7,508 bases of DNA from Fen-1258 sp027348115. Lineage in GTDB: Bacteria; Bacteroidota; Ignavibacteria; Ignavibacteriales; Melioribacteraceae. This document shows, piece by piece, positions 1 through 6,148 of the stretch; within the stretch, counting starts at the first letter, position 1; the number at the start of each line of letters is the position of its first letter. The translations under genes were made by a program, and so were the position numbers. Where the stretch lies: assembly GCA_027348115.1 (NCBI GenBank), contig DAIEQA010000273.1, positions 1 to 7,508 of the forward strand, in the 5' to 3' direction. The notes under the pieces were generated by a model that saw only the letters and a list, made by a program, of their open reading frames with translations, was not told the DNA's origin and ran no database searches.

Positions 1-107
1 ATTTGATTTGTAGTTTCATTCGGCTATATGAGCTAAACCTTCATTTTTTATCAAAACTTAACAATTATCTCTCCGGAATTAATAGGTCTTTGGAAAGAGC
101 AACTATC

Positions 108-150
108 CCTCTAGTGTAAAGGAGCAACGATTGGGAATTACAATTAGAGG
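108..150. repeat. Unexplained stem-loop in the leading intergenic region
   Basis: The arms 108-119 (CCTCTAGTGTAA) and 138-150 (TTACAATTAGAGG) are complementary. They give six pairs, a one-against-two internal loop that could hold a G-U pair, then five more pairs around an 18-base loop. No T-tract follows, so it is not a standard intrinsic terminator. The surrounding bases 1-278 have frequent stops in the frames I read and give no recognisable protein or tRNA. The stem may be a leader RNA element, the 3' end of an upstream transcript, or a relic of a mobile element; nothing in the sequence decides between these. Confidence 0.4.
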
Positions 151-278
151 TTTGGCATTTGCTGGATAAGATCGGCTGAACTATAAACCCCATTTTTAAT
201 TGAATTCCGCGTTCCGTGTCCTACATTCTGCGTATTAAAATATTTATATTGTATTCAAAATAATTATGATGCTGAAAA

Positions 279-1649
279 TTGTACGGATATAACCAGAATA
301 AGAGAATAATTGTTATAGGAGGAAACGCCGCGGGTCCCGCTGCTGCCGCAAAAGCAAAAAGAACCTCTCCCGGCTGCGATGTTGTTATGATTGAGGCGGG
401 GGAATTCATATCCACCGGCACCTGCGAACTCCCGTACGTGCTTTCCGGAGAAATTAAAAGCCATGAAAAAATTGTTTTTTATTCCGCGGAGTCCTTCGAA
501 AAGGAAAAAGGAGTTAAAGTTTATACGCGCCACCTTGTTGAAAAGATCGACCGTGTTAAAAAAACAGTTTCTGTTCACAATCTTTCAAGCGGACATAGAT
601 TCGACCTCGATTACGATAAATTAATTTTATGTACCGGGGCAAAAGCCAAGCCGTTGCCCGCGCTTCCTCAAAATCTTACAAATGTTTTCAATCTTAAAAC
701 CGTAGCCGATCTTATAGAAATTAAAAATTACATTTCCGCCAATAGAATTTACAAAGCGCTCGTTATAGGTGCGGGGTATATAGGGTTGGAAACAGCCGAC
801 GCGCTTAAAGCTCTTAATCTTGACGTAACTTTGGTTGAAAAAGAATCTCTTCCTATGCCGGGCATTGAAGAAGAAACGCGCCGGCTCTTGATGGATTTAT
901 TAATAGAGAACAAGATTAATTTCATTGGCGGCGCGGTTAATGTAAAATTCAACAGCCAAGGAAATAAATTCGCAAGTATTAAACATGAGGGAAGAGTAAT
1001 TGAGTTTGATATTGCCCTGGTTTCCGTTGGTTTCGAACCGAATAACGCTCTTGCAGTTGCCGCAAAACTGAATACCGGCGCATGGGGCGGAATAAAGGTG
1101 GACCAAAGACTTCACACTTCCGACCCGAACATTTTTGCTGCGGGGGATTGCATCGAAATTATAAATCGAATTGCAGGCAGACCGGATTACATTCCACTCG
1201 CTTCCATTGCGCATCAATGCGGACATGCGGCGGGAGAAAATGCAGCGGGAGGCAATGCCGTCATTCAGCCGTTTATAAAAAATATAGCGGTTAAAGTTTT
1301 CGATAAATCTTTTGTAAGTGTTGGATTAAGTTCGGAAGAAGCTAAACTTTACAATTTTAATTTTGGCTCCGTTCACGCTGTTACACCGAACATTATAAAA
1401 GTGATGCCCGGTTCGCAGAATGTTTTCGGTAAAATAATTTTTGATAAGAACAGTAAATTTATTTTGGGCGCAAACTTTCTCGGAGGCAGGGAAGCGGTTG
1501 GCTACGGAGATTTAATTGCGGCGCTAATTCATACAAGAACAAAAGCAGACGAGCTCGCTAATATTAATTATAATTATACTCCGCCTCTCTCACCGTTTGT
1601 AAATCTTTTATCAATTCTCGGTAGAAAAATAGAAAAGGAAATTAAATGA
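279..1649 (+). CDS. FAD-dependent pyridine nucleotide-disulfide oxidoreductase, CoA-disulfide reductase-like
   Basis: This is a 456-residue flavoprotein expected to use NAD(P)H to reduce a disulfide such as CoA disulfide in the cytoplasm. An N-terminal FAD-binding motif lies at residues 13-19 (IGGNAAG). A single redox cysteine, Cys49, sits in STGTCELPY, the SxxxC pattern of the CoA-disulfide reductase/NADH oxidase/NADH peroxidase group. The NAD(P)H Rossmann motif is GAGYIG at 164-169, and the second FAD motif is FAAGDC at 286-291. The C-terminal dimerisation part carries a tyrosine before TPPLSP, like the catalytic Tyr region of CoA-disulfide reductases. The active-site His of NADH oxidases and peroxidases is replaced by Ala in the first motif, which favours the CoA-disulfide reductase subgroup. 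The length is normal. The start is a TTG just after an in-frame TGA at 273; the next ATG, codon 37, would remove the FAD motif. The Shine-Dalgarno site is weak. The stop overlaps the upp start. The substrate is inferred. Confidence 0.85.
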   Translation: MYGYNQNKRIIVIGGNAAGPAAAAKAKRTSPGCDVVMIEAGEFISTGTCELPYVLSGEIKSHEKIVFYSAESFEKEKGVKVYTRHLVEKIDRVKKTVSVHNLSSGHRFDLDYDKLILCTGAKAKPLPALPQNLTNVFNLKTVADLIEIKNYISANRIYKALVIGAGYIGLETADALKALNLDVTLVEKESLPMPGIEEETRRLLMDLLIENKINFIGGAVNVKFNSQGNKFASIKHEGRVIEFDIALVSVGFEPNNALAVAAKLNTGAWGGIKVDQRLHTSDPNIFAAGDCIEIINRIAGRPDYIPLASIAHQCGHAAGENAAGGNAVIQPFIKNIAVKVFDKSFVSVGLSSEEAKLYNFNFGSVHAVTPNIIKVMPGSQNVFGKIIFDKNSKFILGANFLGGREAVGYGDLIAALIHTRTKADELANINYNYTPPLSPFVNLLSILGRKIEKEIK

Positions 1650-2272
1650 AAAATTTTATCCTTGTAGAAAATCCGTTGGTTAAAAGAGATGTAACGGTTT
1701 TAAGAGATGTAAATACAAACTCCGCCGGATTCCGTTCGGCGTTGAATCGTGTTTCGTATTCGCTTGCCATAGAAATTTGCAAGTCGTTTGAGATTGATGA
1801 GTTTACGGTTCAGACTCCTCTTGAAAAAACAAAAGGATTTAAATTGAAAAAAGAAATTATACTTGTGCCGGTCTTACGTGCAGGTTTAAGTATGGTTAGT
1901 TCTTTTTTGGATATGATTCCGGATGCCAATGTTGGGCATATCGGTCTGCAGCGCGACGAAAAAACTCTTCAGCCGATTGATTACTATTATAAAGCGCCGA
2001 AAAATTTAAATGACTCGGTTACAATTGTTCTGGATCCGATGCTTGCGACCGGAGGAAGCGCAGTAGCTTCTTTTAATTCTCTTAAGCAGAAAGGCGCTGC
2101 TAAATGTATACTCGCATGTTTAATTGCGGCACCGGAAGGAATTGAAAAAATGAATTCGGAACACCCTGATGTGCCGATTTATTCCGCGTCGTTGGATCGG
2201 CAATTGAATGAGAACGGTTATATTTTACCGGGATTAGGAGATGCCGGCGATAGAACTTTCGGCACAATTTAA
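1646..2272 (+). CDS. upp: Uracil phosphoribosyltransferase
   Basis: This cytosolic pyrimidine-salvage enzyme makes UMP and pyrophosphate from uracil and PRPP. At 208 residues it has the usual length. The N-terminus (ENPLV and LRDVNT, residues 8-24) is typical of the family. VPVLRAG (74-80) contributes to phosphate binding, and the PRPP-binding loop is VLDPMLATGGSA at 128-139. The C-terminal uracil-binding signature is GYILPGLGDAGDR at 191-203. The ATG overlaps the previous stop in an ATGA junction, with an AAGGA Shine-Dalgarno site at 1635-1639, so the gene is probably translationally coupled to the flavoprotein upstream. The first three-quarters of the usual family lead-in (a His in place of Asn9) differ slightly, but no key motif is missing. 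The assignment is firm. Confidence 0.96.
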   Translation: MKNFILVENPLVKRDVTVLRDVNTNSAGFRSALNRVSYSLAIEICKSFEIDEFTVQTPLEKTKGFKLKKEIILVPVLRAGLSMVSSFLDMIPDANVGHIGLQRDEKTLQPIDYYYKAPKNLNDSVTIVLDPMLATGGSAVASFNSLKQKGAAKCILACLIAAPEGIEKMNSEHPDVPIYSASLDRQLNENGYILPGLGDAGDRTFGTI

Positions 2273-2319
2273 TTCTCTGTGTTTCTGTGGTTTATTTTTA
2301 TCTACCTGAACACGGAGAA
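2273..2319. repeat. Imperfect inverted repeat after upp
   Basis: The arms 2273-2283 (TTCTCTGTGTT) and 2309-2319 (AACACGGAGAA) pair over 11 positions with one U-G wobble, around a 25-base AT-rich loop. The left arm begins directly after the upp stop codon. The 5' part also contains a near direct repeat, CTCTGTG then TTCTGTGG. I recall similar CTCTGTG/CTGTGGT words as dispersed intergenic repeats in several bacterial genomes; that link is from memory only. It could stop or protect the upp mRNA, but no T-run follows the right arm, so a standard terminator is unlikely. Confidence 0.45.
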
Positions 2320-2385
2320 TGTGTTTGAAACTTTATTGATTCTAAAATTGTCTATTTTAAGCAAAGATTTTAACCGTAACGGAAA

Positions 2386-4563
2386 ATGGAAGTAACGATA
2401 AGCATAAAACATCAGCGAATGCTCGACGATCTGCTTAAAGTATGCAGAGCCACATTGCCGAGCGTGAACGAAGAGCTTCTGAAAAAAGCTTTTCAGCTGA
2501 GTTACGAATCGCACAAAAACGATTTTCGTGCTTCCGGTGAACCATACTTTAATCATCCTTACGAAGTAGCGATGATAGTTGCACGGGAAATTCCTCTTGA
2601 CGACGTTTCCGTTATCAGCGCTCTTCTTCATGATGTAGTTGAGGATACCGACCTGAGTCTGGATTTTATTGCCAAAGAGTTCAGCAAAGAAATTGCGGAA
2701 ATTGTAGACGGCGTTACAAAAATCGGCGGAGTGTTCAAAGGTCAGGAAATTACCCAGGCGGAAAATTACCGCAAACTTCTTCTCTCAATGGTAAAAGATG
2801 TTCGTGTTATTCTTGTAAAATTTGCCGATCGTCTTCACAACATGCGAACTTTGGAGTTTGTTCATCCGCAAAAACAAAGAAGAATTGCTAAAGAGACGCT
2901 CGAAATTTACGCCCCGTTTGCCCACCCTTTCGGGTTGGCAATTTTAAAGTGGGAATTGGAAGACCTCGCGTTTAAATATCTTAACAAAGAAGCTTACGAC
3001 GACATAGCCAATAAAATTAAGAACACGCGTCGAGAAAGAGAATCTTTCATTAAAAAATTCTCCCAGCCCATAATAGAAAAACTTGACGAACATCACATGA
3101 AATATGAAATGGGAGGACGTCCGAAACATCTTTATAGTATTTATAGAAAGATGATTGTTCAGAACCGTCCCTTTGAAGATATATATGATCTGCTTGCGAT
3201 AAGGATTATTTTGGAGAGTAACGATCCCAATGAATGTTATTATGTTTTGGGAATTATAAACCAGCTTTACAAACCCATCAGCGACCGCTTTAAAGATTTT
3301 ATTTCTATCCCGAAGAAAAATAATTATCAGTCTATTCATACTACGGTAATAGGGCCGGAAGGAAAACTGGTTGAAGTGCAGATTCGGACGCGCAAGATGC
3401 ACGAGATTGCCGAGAAAGGTGTTGCCGCTCACTGGAAGTATAAAGAAAAAGTAGTTACAACGGATTCCGAGCTGGAAGAATGGGTTAATTGGGTGCGCGA
3501 TATATTTGAGAATGCTTCCAAAGACGAAGCGACCAAGGAAATACTCGCTAGCTTTAAACTAAATCTTTACCAGGACGAGATTTATATTTTTACGCCTAAG
3601 GGAGATTTGCGTCGTCTTCCGCTTAATTCAACGCCTGTCGATTTCGCCTTCGAGATTCACAGCAACGTCGGGTCGCACTGCATTGGCGCAAAAGTGAACG
3701 GAAAGATTGTTCCGCTGGATACCGTTCTTCACAGCGGCGACCAGGTTGAAATTATTACCTCCAAGAACCAGCATCCTAATAAAAGCTGGCTTCAGTTCGT
3801 TCAGACTCATAAAGCAAAGAACAGCATCAGGAAATATCTTAACCGCGAAGAAGAAAAACTTCTTGAGACTGGAAAAGATCTTTGGGAGAAGAAATTAAAG
3901 AAGCTTAAACTCTCATTCACTCCAGACGAAATGCTTAAGCTTGCAAGAAAATTAAGATACGACAACACGCGGCAGTTTATGAGAGCTATTGCCCTCGATA
4001 AAATTAACCTTGATGAAATTTTAAATCCTGTGCCGGAAGGGGAAGAGAAGACAACTAAGGAAGGTCTTTTTGAGAAGTTTGTCGATATTGCGAGAACCAC
4101 CGCGGGCGGAGTTGTTGTTGAAGGAGATCAAAAAGGATTTGCCTACAGCTATGCCAAATGCTGCAATCCGATTCCGGGCGACCCGGTTGTTGGTTATGTA
4201 ACAATCGGCGAAGGCATAAAAATTCACCGGCGCGACTGTAAAAATTTAATTAATATGGCTAAGACTAACGAGAGCCGTCTCGTTCCGGTTTCATGGCCAA
4301 AAACCAACGGAGCTTTCTTCGTTGCCGGTTTAATTATTCGCGGCGAAGATATGCCCGGTATATTGAAAGATATTTCCAACAGCATAACAACTTACCAGAA
4401 CACAAATATTAAATCGGTTAACATTACTACCGGCGATTCTATGTTTAAAGGAACAATAACTGTTTATGTAAAAGATTTGGAACATCTGAACAAACTTATT
4501 GAGCGGCTCAAGAAAAACCGGGGAATATTTTCAGTCGAGAGATTTGACGCCGAAAATTCATAA
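2386..4563 (+). CDS. rel: Bifunctional (p)ppGpp synthetase/hydrolase (long RelA/SpoT homologue)
   Basis: This is the stringent-response enzyme: it makes (p)ppGpp from ATP and GTP/GDP and also degrades it. Its 725 residues match full-length Rel. The hydrolase HD domain (about 35-185) is intact, with metal ligands His57, His82-Asp83 and Asp148, and the catalytic pair Glu86-Asp87 in HDVVEDT. The synthetase domain (about 235-350) has GRPKHLYSIYRKM at 244-256, Asp268 in IYDLL, and Glu330 in EVQIRT. The RFKD motif (301-304) is the RxKD version of bifunctional enzymes rather than the ExDD of RelA-only enzymes. A TGS domain follows at about 396-457. A zinc-finger-like region holds Cys592-Cys593 and HRRDC (614-618), and an ACT domain spans about 645-722. 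The start ATG is the first in frame after the gap; a start at Met12 (2419) is possible. There is no clear Shine-Dalgarno site. ruvX follows after 22 bases, probably in one operon. Confidence 0.96.
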   Translation: MEVTISIKHQRMLDDLLKVCRATLPSVNEELLKKAFQLSYESHKNDFRASGEPYFNHPYEVAMIVAREIPLDDVSVISALLHDVVEDTDLSLDFIAKEFSKEIAEIVDGVTKIGGVFKGQEITQAENYRKLLLSMVKDVRVILVKFADRLHNMRTLEFVHPQKQRRIAKETLEIYAPFAHPFGLAILKWELEDLAFKYLNKEAYDDIANKIKNTRRERESFIKKFSQPIIEKLDEHHMKYEMGGRPKHLYSIYRKMIVQNRPFEDIYDLLAIRIILESNDPNECYYVLGIINQLYKPISDRFKDFISIPKKNNYQSIHTTVIGPEGKLVEVQIRTRKMHEIAEKGVAAHWKYKEKVVTTDSELEEWVNWVRDIFENASKDEATKEILASFKLNLYQDEIYIFTPKGDLRRLPLNSTPVDFAFEIHSNVGSHCIGAKVNGKIVPLDTVLHSGDQVEIITSKNQHPNKSWLQFVQTHKAKNSIRKYLNREEEKLLETGKDLWEKKLKKLKLSFTPDEMLKLARKLRYDNTRQFMRAIALDKINLDEILNPVPEGEEKTTKEGLFEKFVDIARTTAGGVVVEGDQKGFAYSYAKCCNPIPGDPVVGYVTIGEGIKIHRRDCKNLINMAKTNESRLVPVSWPKTNGAFFVAGLIIRGEDMPGILKDISNSITTYQNTNIKSVNITTGDSMFKGTITVYVKDLEHLNKLIERLKKNRGIFSVERFDAENS

Positions 4564-4585
4564 AATTAGGTTAAGAGAGGAATTG

Positions 4586-5008
4586 TTGGAAGAACAAAGA
4601 ATACTTGCAATTGATTACGGAGAAAAAAGAATCGGTCTTGCAGTAACCGATCCGTTAAACATGTTTGCATATCCTCTTACCACGCTTCAAAATAATTCTA
4701 AATTTTGGTCGAACTTTCTAAAGATTGTTTCCGAATACAAAGTGGTAAAAATAGTTCTGGGTTACCCCGTAAAAGAGAGCGGGGCAGCATCAACAAGCAC
4801 AACGGCTGTACAAAAATTTAAAGAAGAATTATCCAAACGCGTTTCGCTGCCAATCGAATTGATTGACGAGCGTTATTCTTCCGACATAGCAAAACAAAGA
4901 ATTATCGCCTCGGTAAGTTCAAAACAAAAGCGGCGGGATAAAGCTCTTGTGGATAAAAACGCCGCGGCGGTTATACTTGAAGATTATATGAACAGTTCGA
5001 ACCGTTAG
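4586..5008 (+). CDS. ruvX: YqgF/RuvX-family Holliday junction resolvase-like RNase H-fold nuclease
   Basis: RuvX/YqgF proteins have an RNase H-like fold and are linked to pre-16S rRNA 5'-end maturation and Holliday junction resolution. The 140-residue product from the TTG at 4586 matches the usual length of about 140. LAIDYGEKRIGLAV (7-20) carries the first catalytic Asp10. VLGYP (57-61) corresponds to the usual VGLP strand. IDERYSS (93-99) supplies Glu95, and DKNAAAVIL (123-131) supplies the third acidic residue, Asp123. The open frame extends back to 4499, inside rel, but that part has no family resemblance. The two adjacent TTG codons at 4583 and 4586 are preceded by an AGAGAGG Shine-Dalgarno-like run (4574-4580); 4586 gives the better spacing. 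It is probably co-transcribed with rel. I see no terminator after it, so some transcripts may run on into the shell genes. Confidence 0.9.
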   Translation: MEEQRILAIDYGEKRIGLAVTDPLNMFAYPLTTLQNNSKFWSNFLKIVSEYKVVKIVLGYPVKESGAASTSTTAVQKFKEELSKRVSLPIELIDERYSSDIAKQRIIASVSSKQKRRDKALVDKNAAAVILEDYMNSSNR

Positions 5009-5018
5009 ATAATAGTGT

Positions 5019-5026
5019 GCAATTGC
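5019..5026. promoter_or_regulatory. Small palindrome upstream of the shell-gene promoter
   Basis: GCAATTGC is a perfect 8-base palindrome ending 10 bases before the -35 box of the shell-gene promoter. It is short enough to occur by chance. Its placement is compatible with an activator or repressor half-site, but no regulator gene is present nearby. An ATTA-G-TAAT palindrome at 5068-5076 lies over the expected transcription start. Confidence 0.2.
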
Positions 5027-5036
5027 TAATAATAAA

Positions 5037-5067
5037 TTGACATTTTTAACTATATAAATTATTTTCG
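5037..5067 (+). promoter_or_regulatory. Promoter of the BMC shell genes
   Basis: A perfect TTGACA (5037-5042) is followed by a 17-base spacer and TATTTT (5060-5065). The same stretch also fits the Bacteroidota pattern, with an ATTG near -33 and TATTTTCG close to the TAnnTTTG consensus. The predicted start lies about 28 bases before the first shell gene. The leader contains GGAG (5090-5093), a well-placed Shine-Dalgarno site 7 bases from the ATG. This is the clearest promoter in the window and indicates that the shell genes form their own transcription unit. Confidence 0.6.
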
Positions 5068-5100
5068 ATTAGTAATAAAAACCAAAATCGGAGCACATTT

Positions 5101-5382
5101 ATGACACTAGACGCACTCGGAATGATTGAAACCAAAGGACTCGTAGGTTCAATCGAAGCTGCGGACGCAATGGTAAAAGCCGCAAAAGTTGAATTAATCG
5201 GAAAGGAAACAATAGGCGGCGGTTATGTTACCGTAATGGTTAGAGGCGACGTTGGAGCTGTTAAAGCTGCTACGGATGCCGGTGCGGCAGCAGCGCAGAG
5301 AGTCGGCGAATTAGTTTCCGTTCATGTAATTCCTCGTCCTCATGCAGATGTTGAAATGATTCTTCCAAAGAGATCAAAATAA
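5101..5382 (+). CDS. BMC-H microcompartment shell protein, EutM/PduA-like
   Basis: This is a 93-residue single-domain BMC (Pfam00936-type) protein, expected to form hexagonal tiles in the shell of a protein-bound organelle. The family pattern is nearly perfect, from ALGMIETKG (5-13) through EAADAMVKAA (19-28) to GAAAAQRVGELVSVHVIPRP (61-80). The conserved edge-contact residues seen in PduA-type hexamers are present as Lys26 and Arg79. The pore loop is IGGG (38-41), as in EutM, implying a narrow, hydrogen-bond-lined pore for small polar metabolites. The ATG has a good GGAG site. The sequence alone does not say which metabolosome it serves, because EutM, PduA and other BMC-H proteins are too similar. 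It is followed after 9 bases by its extended paralogue. Roughly two thirds of aligned residues are identical between the two by hand alignment. Confidence 0.97.
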   Translation: MTLDALGMIETKGLVGSIEAADAMVKAAKVELIGKETIGGGYVTVMVRGDVGAVKAATDAGAAAAQRVGELVSVHVIPRPHADVEMILPKRSK

Positions 5383-5391
5383 AACTAAAGA

Positions 5392-6087
5392 ATGCAATTA
5401 GCTTTAGGACTCATCGAAACGAAGGGCTTAATCGGCGCTATTGAAGCCGCCGATGCTATGGTTAAAGCAGCCAATGTAAAACTTGTAAGCAAGGAAAAAA
5501 TTACCGCGGCTTTGGTAACGGTTAAAGTAATTGGAGATGTTGCAGCGGTTAAATCCGCAGTAGATGCCGGAGCAGCCGCGGCTCAGCGCGTTGGACAATT
5601 GGTCGCCGCTCACGTTATTCCTCGACCCGATGATCAAATAGAAGAATTGATTTATTATTCCTCCTTGCAGCCGACTTCCGAAAACAAAGAAACACCCAAA
5701 CAAAAAGTTCGGGAAGAAAAGAAAGAAGTTAAAGAGGTAAAAGAAGAAAGATCGAAGAATGAGAGCGCTGATCTATTCAGTGGCGAAGACGTTGAAGAAA
5801 AATCTGTCATCCCTCCAAAACAAGTTGAAGAGAAAGTAAAGAAAGAAAAATCGGAAACCTTTTCGCGTCTCGACTCGCTTCGCGAAGAAGCAATACGCGA
5901 AATGGAACCTGCTGAAGAAATCTCACTTTCTCCGGAAGAAATTCCATCGGCGGAATATCTTTCAACATTGAACGTTCATAAGCTGCGGCATCTTGCAAGA
6001 GCATTCGAAAATTTCCCCATCAAAGGGAGACAAATATCGAGAGCTAATAGGGAAGAATTGATTGAGCATTTCGATAAGCTTCGCTAG
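5392..6087 (+). CDS. BMC-H shell protein with long charged C-terminal extension and terminal helical domain
   Basis: This is a 231-residue protein, about 2.5 times the usual BMC-H length. Residues 1-88 are a complete BMC domain with edge-contact Lys25 and Arg78. The pore loop reads ITAAL (37-41) where the neighbour has IGGGY, so the glycines are gone, and Arg48 of the neighbour is Ile47 here. Residues 96-156 are Lys/Glu-rich and probably disordered or helical. An amphipathic helix (FSRLDSLREEAIREM) is likely at 157-171. Residues 188-231 form a compact helical domain with LRHLAR, FPIKGRQI and ANREELIEHF, resembling SAP/Rho-N/E3-binding folds. Shell proteins with added C-terminal domains exist (PduK, EutK), but this one lacks the Cys motif expected of a PduK Fe-S tail. 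The role is inferred: a minor shell component that tethers cargo, another protein or nucleic acid. It is co-transcribed with the gene upstream and its Shine-Dalgarno site is weak. Confidence 0.93.
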   Translation: MQLALGLIETKGLIGAIEAADAMVKAANVKLVSKEKITAALVTVKVIGDVAAVKSAVDAGAAAAQRVGQLVAAHVIPRPDDQIEELIYYSSLQPTSENKETPKQKVREEKKEVKEVKEERSKNESADLFSGEDVEEKSVIPPKQVEEKVKKEKSETFSRLDSLREEAIREMEPAEEISLSPEEIPSAEYLSTLNVHKLRHLARAFENFPIKGRQISRANREELIEHFDKLR

Positions 6088-6113
6088 TTAATCTTTAAGA
6101 GAAACCGTAATGT

Positions 6114-6138
6114 AATCCCGCAATGCGGGATTTTTTTT
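6114..6138 (+). terminator. Rho-independent terminator after the shell genes
   Basis: A perfect 8-pair stem (AATCCCGC, 6114-6121, with GCGGGATT, 6125-6132) closes a 3-base loop. It runs directly into eight Ts at 6131-6138. It lies 27 bases after the extended shell gene and only 10 bases before the YbbR-domain start codon. The stem and T-tract are textbook, so the shell-gene transcript should end here. Confidence 0.92.
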
Positions 6139-6148
6139 ATATTTCGTT

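Noticed and set aside
1..107. End of an upstream gene or a degraded transposase
   Set aside because: A short minus-strand open run of about 37 codons between roughly 72 and 185 shows no recognisable motif, and I found no inverted ends or target duplication.
233..278. Possible promoter for the flavoprotein gene (TAAAAT at 236, TATATT at 245)
   Set aside because: AT-rich -10-like words exist, but no matching -35 or -33 element lies at the right distance.
2320..2385. Possible promoter for rel (TTGAAA at 2325, TATTTT at 2353, TAAAAT at 2343)
   Set aside because: The boxes are 22 or 12 bases apart, so no pair has acceptable spacing. A rel promoter probably exists here but I cannot place it.
2944..3432. 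Minus-strand open frame of 162 codons inside rel
   Set aside because: It lies opposite the conserved synthetase region of rel, and the translation resembles no family.
4499..4585. N-terminal extension of ruvX overlapping the end of rel
   Set aside because: The extra 29 residues have no RuvX similarity. The TTG at 4586, with a Shine-Dalgarno-like run, gives the usual family length.
5698..5860. CRISPR or tandem repeat in the Lys/Glu-coding stretch
   Set aside because: The repetitive look comes from runs of aaa/gaa codons in the charged linker. There are no regular repeat units or spacers.
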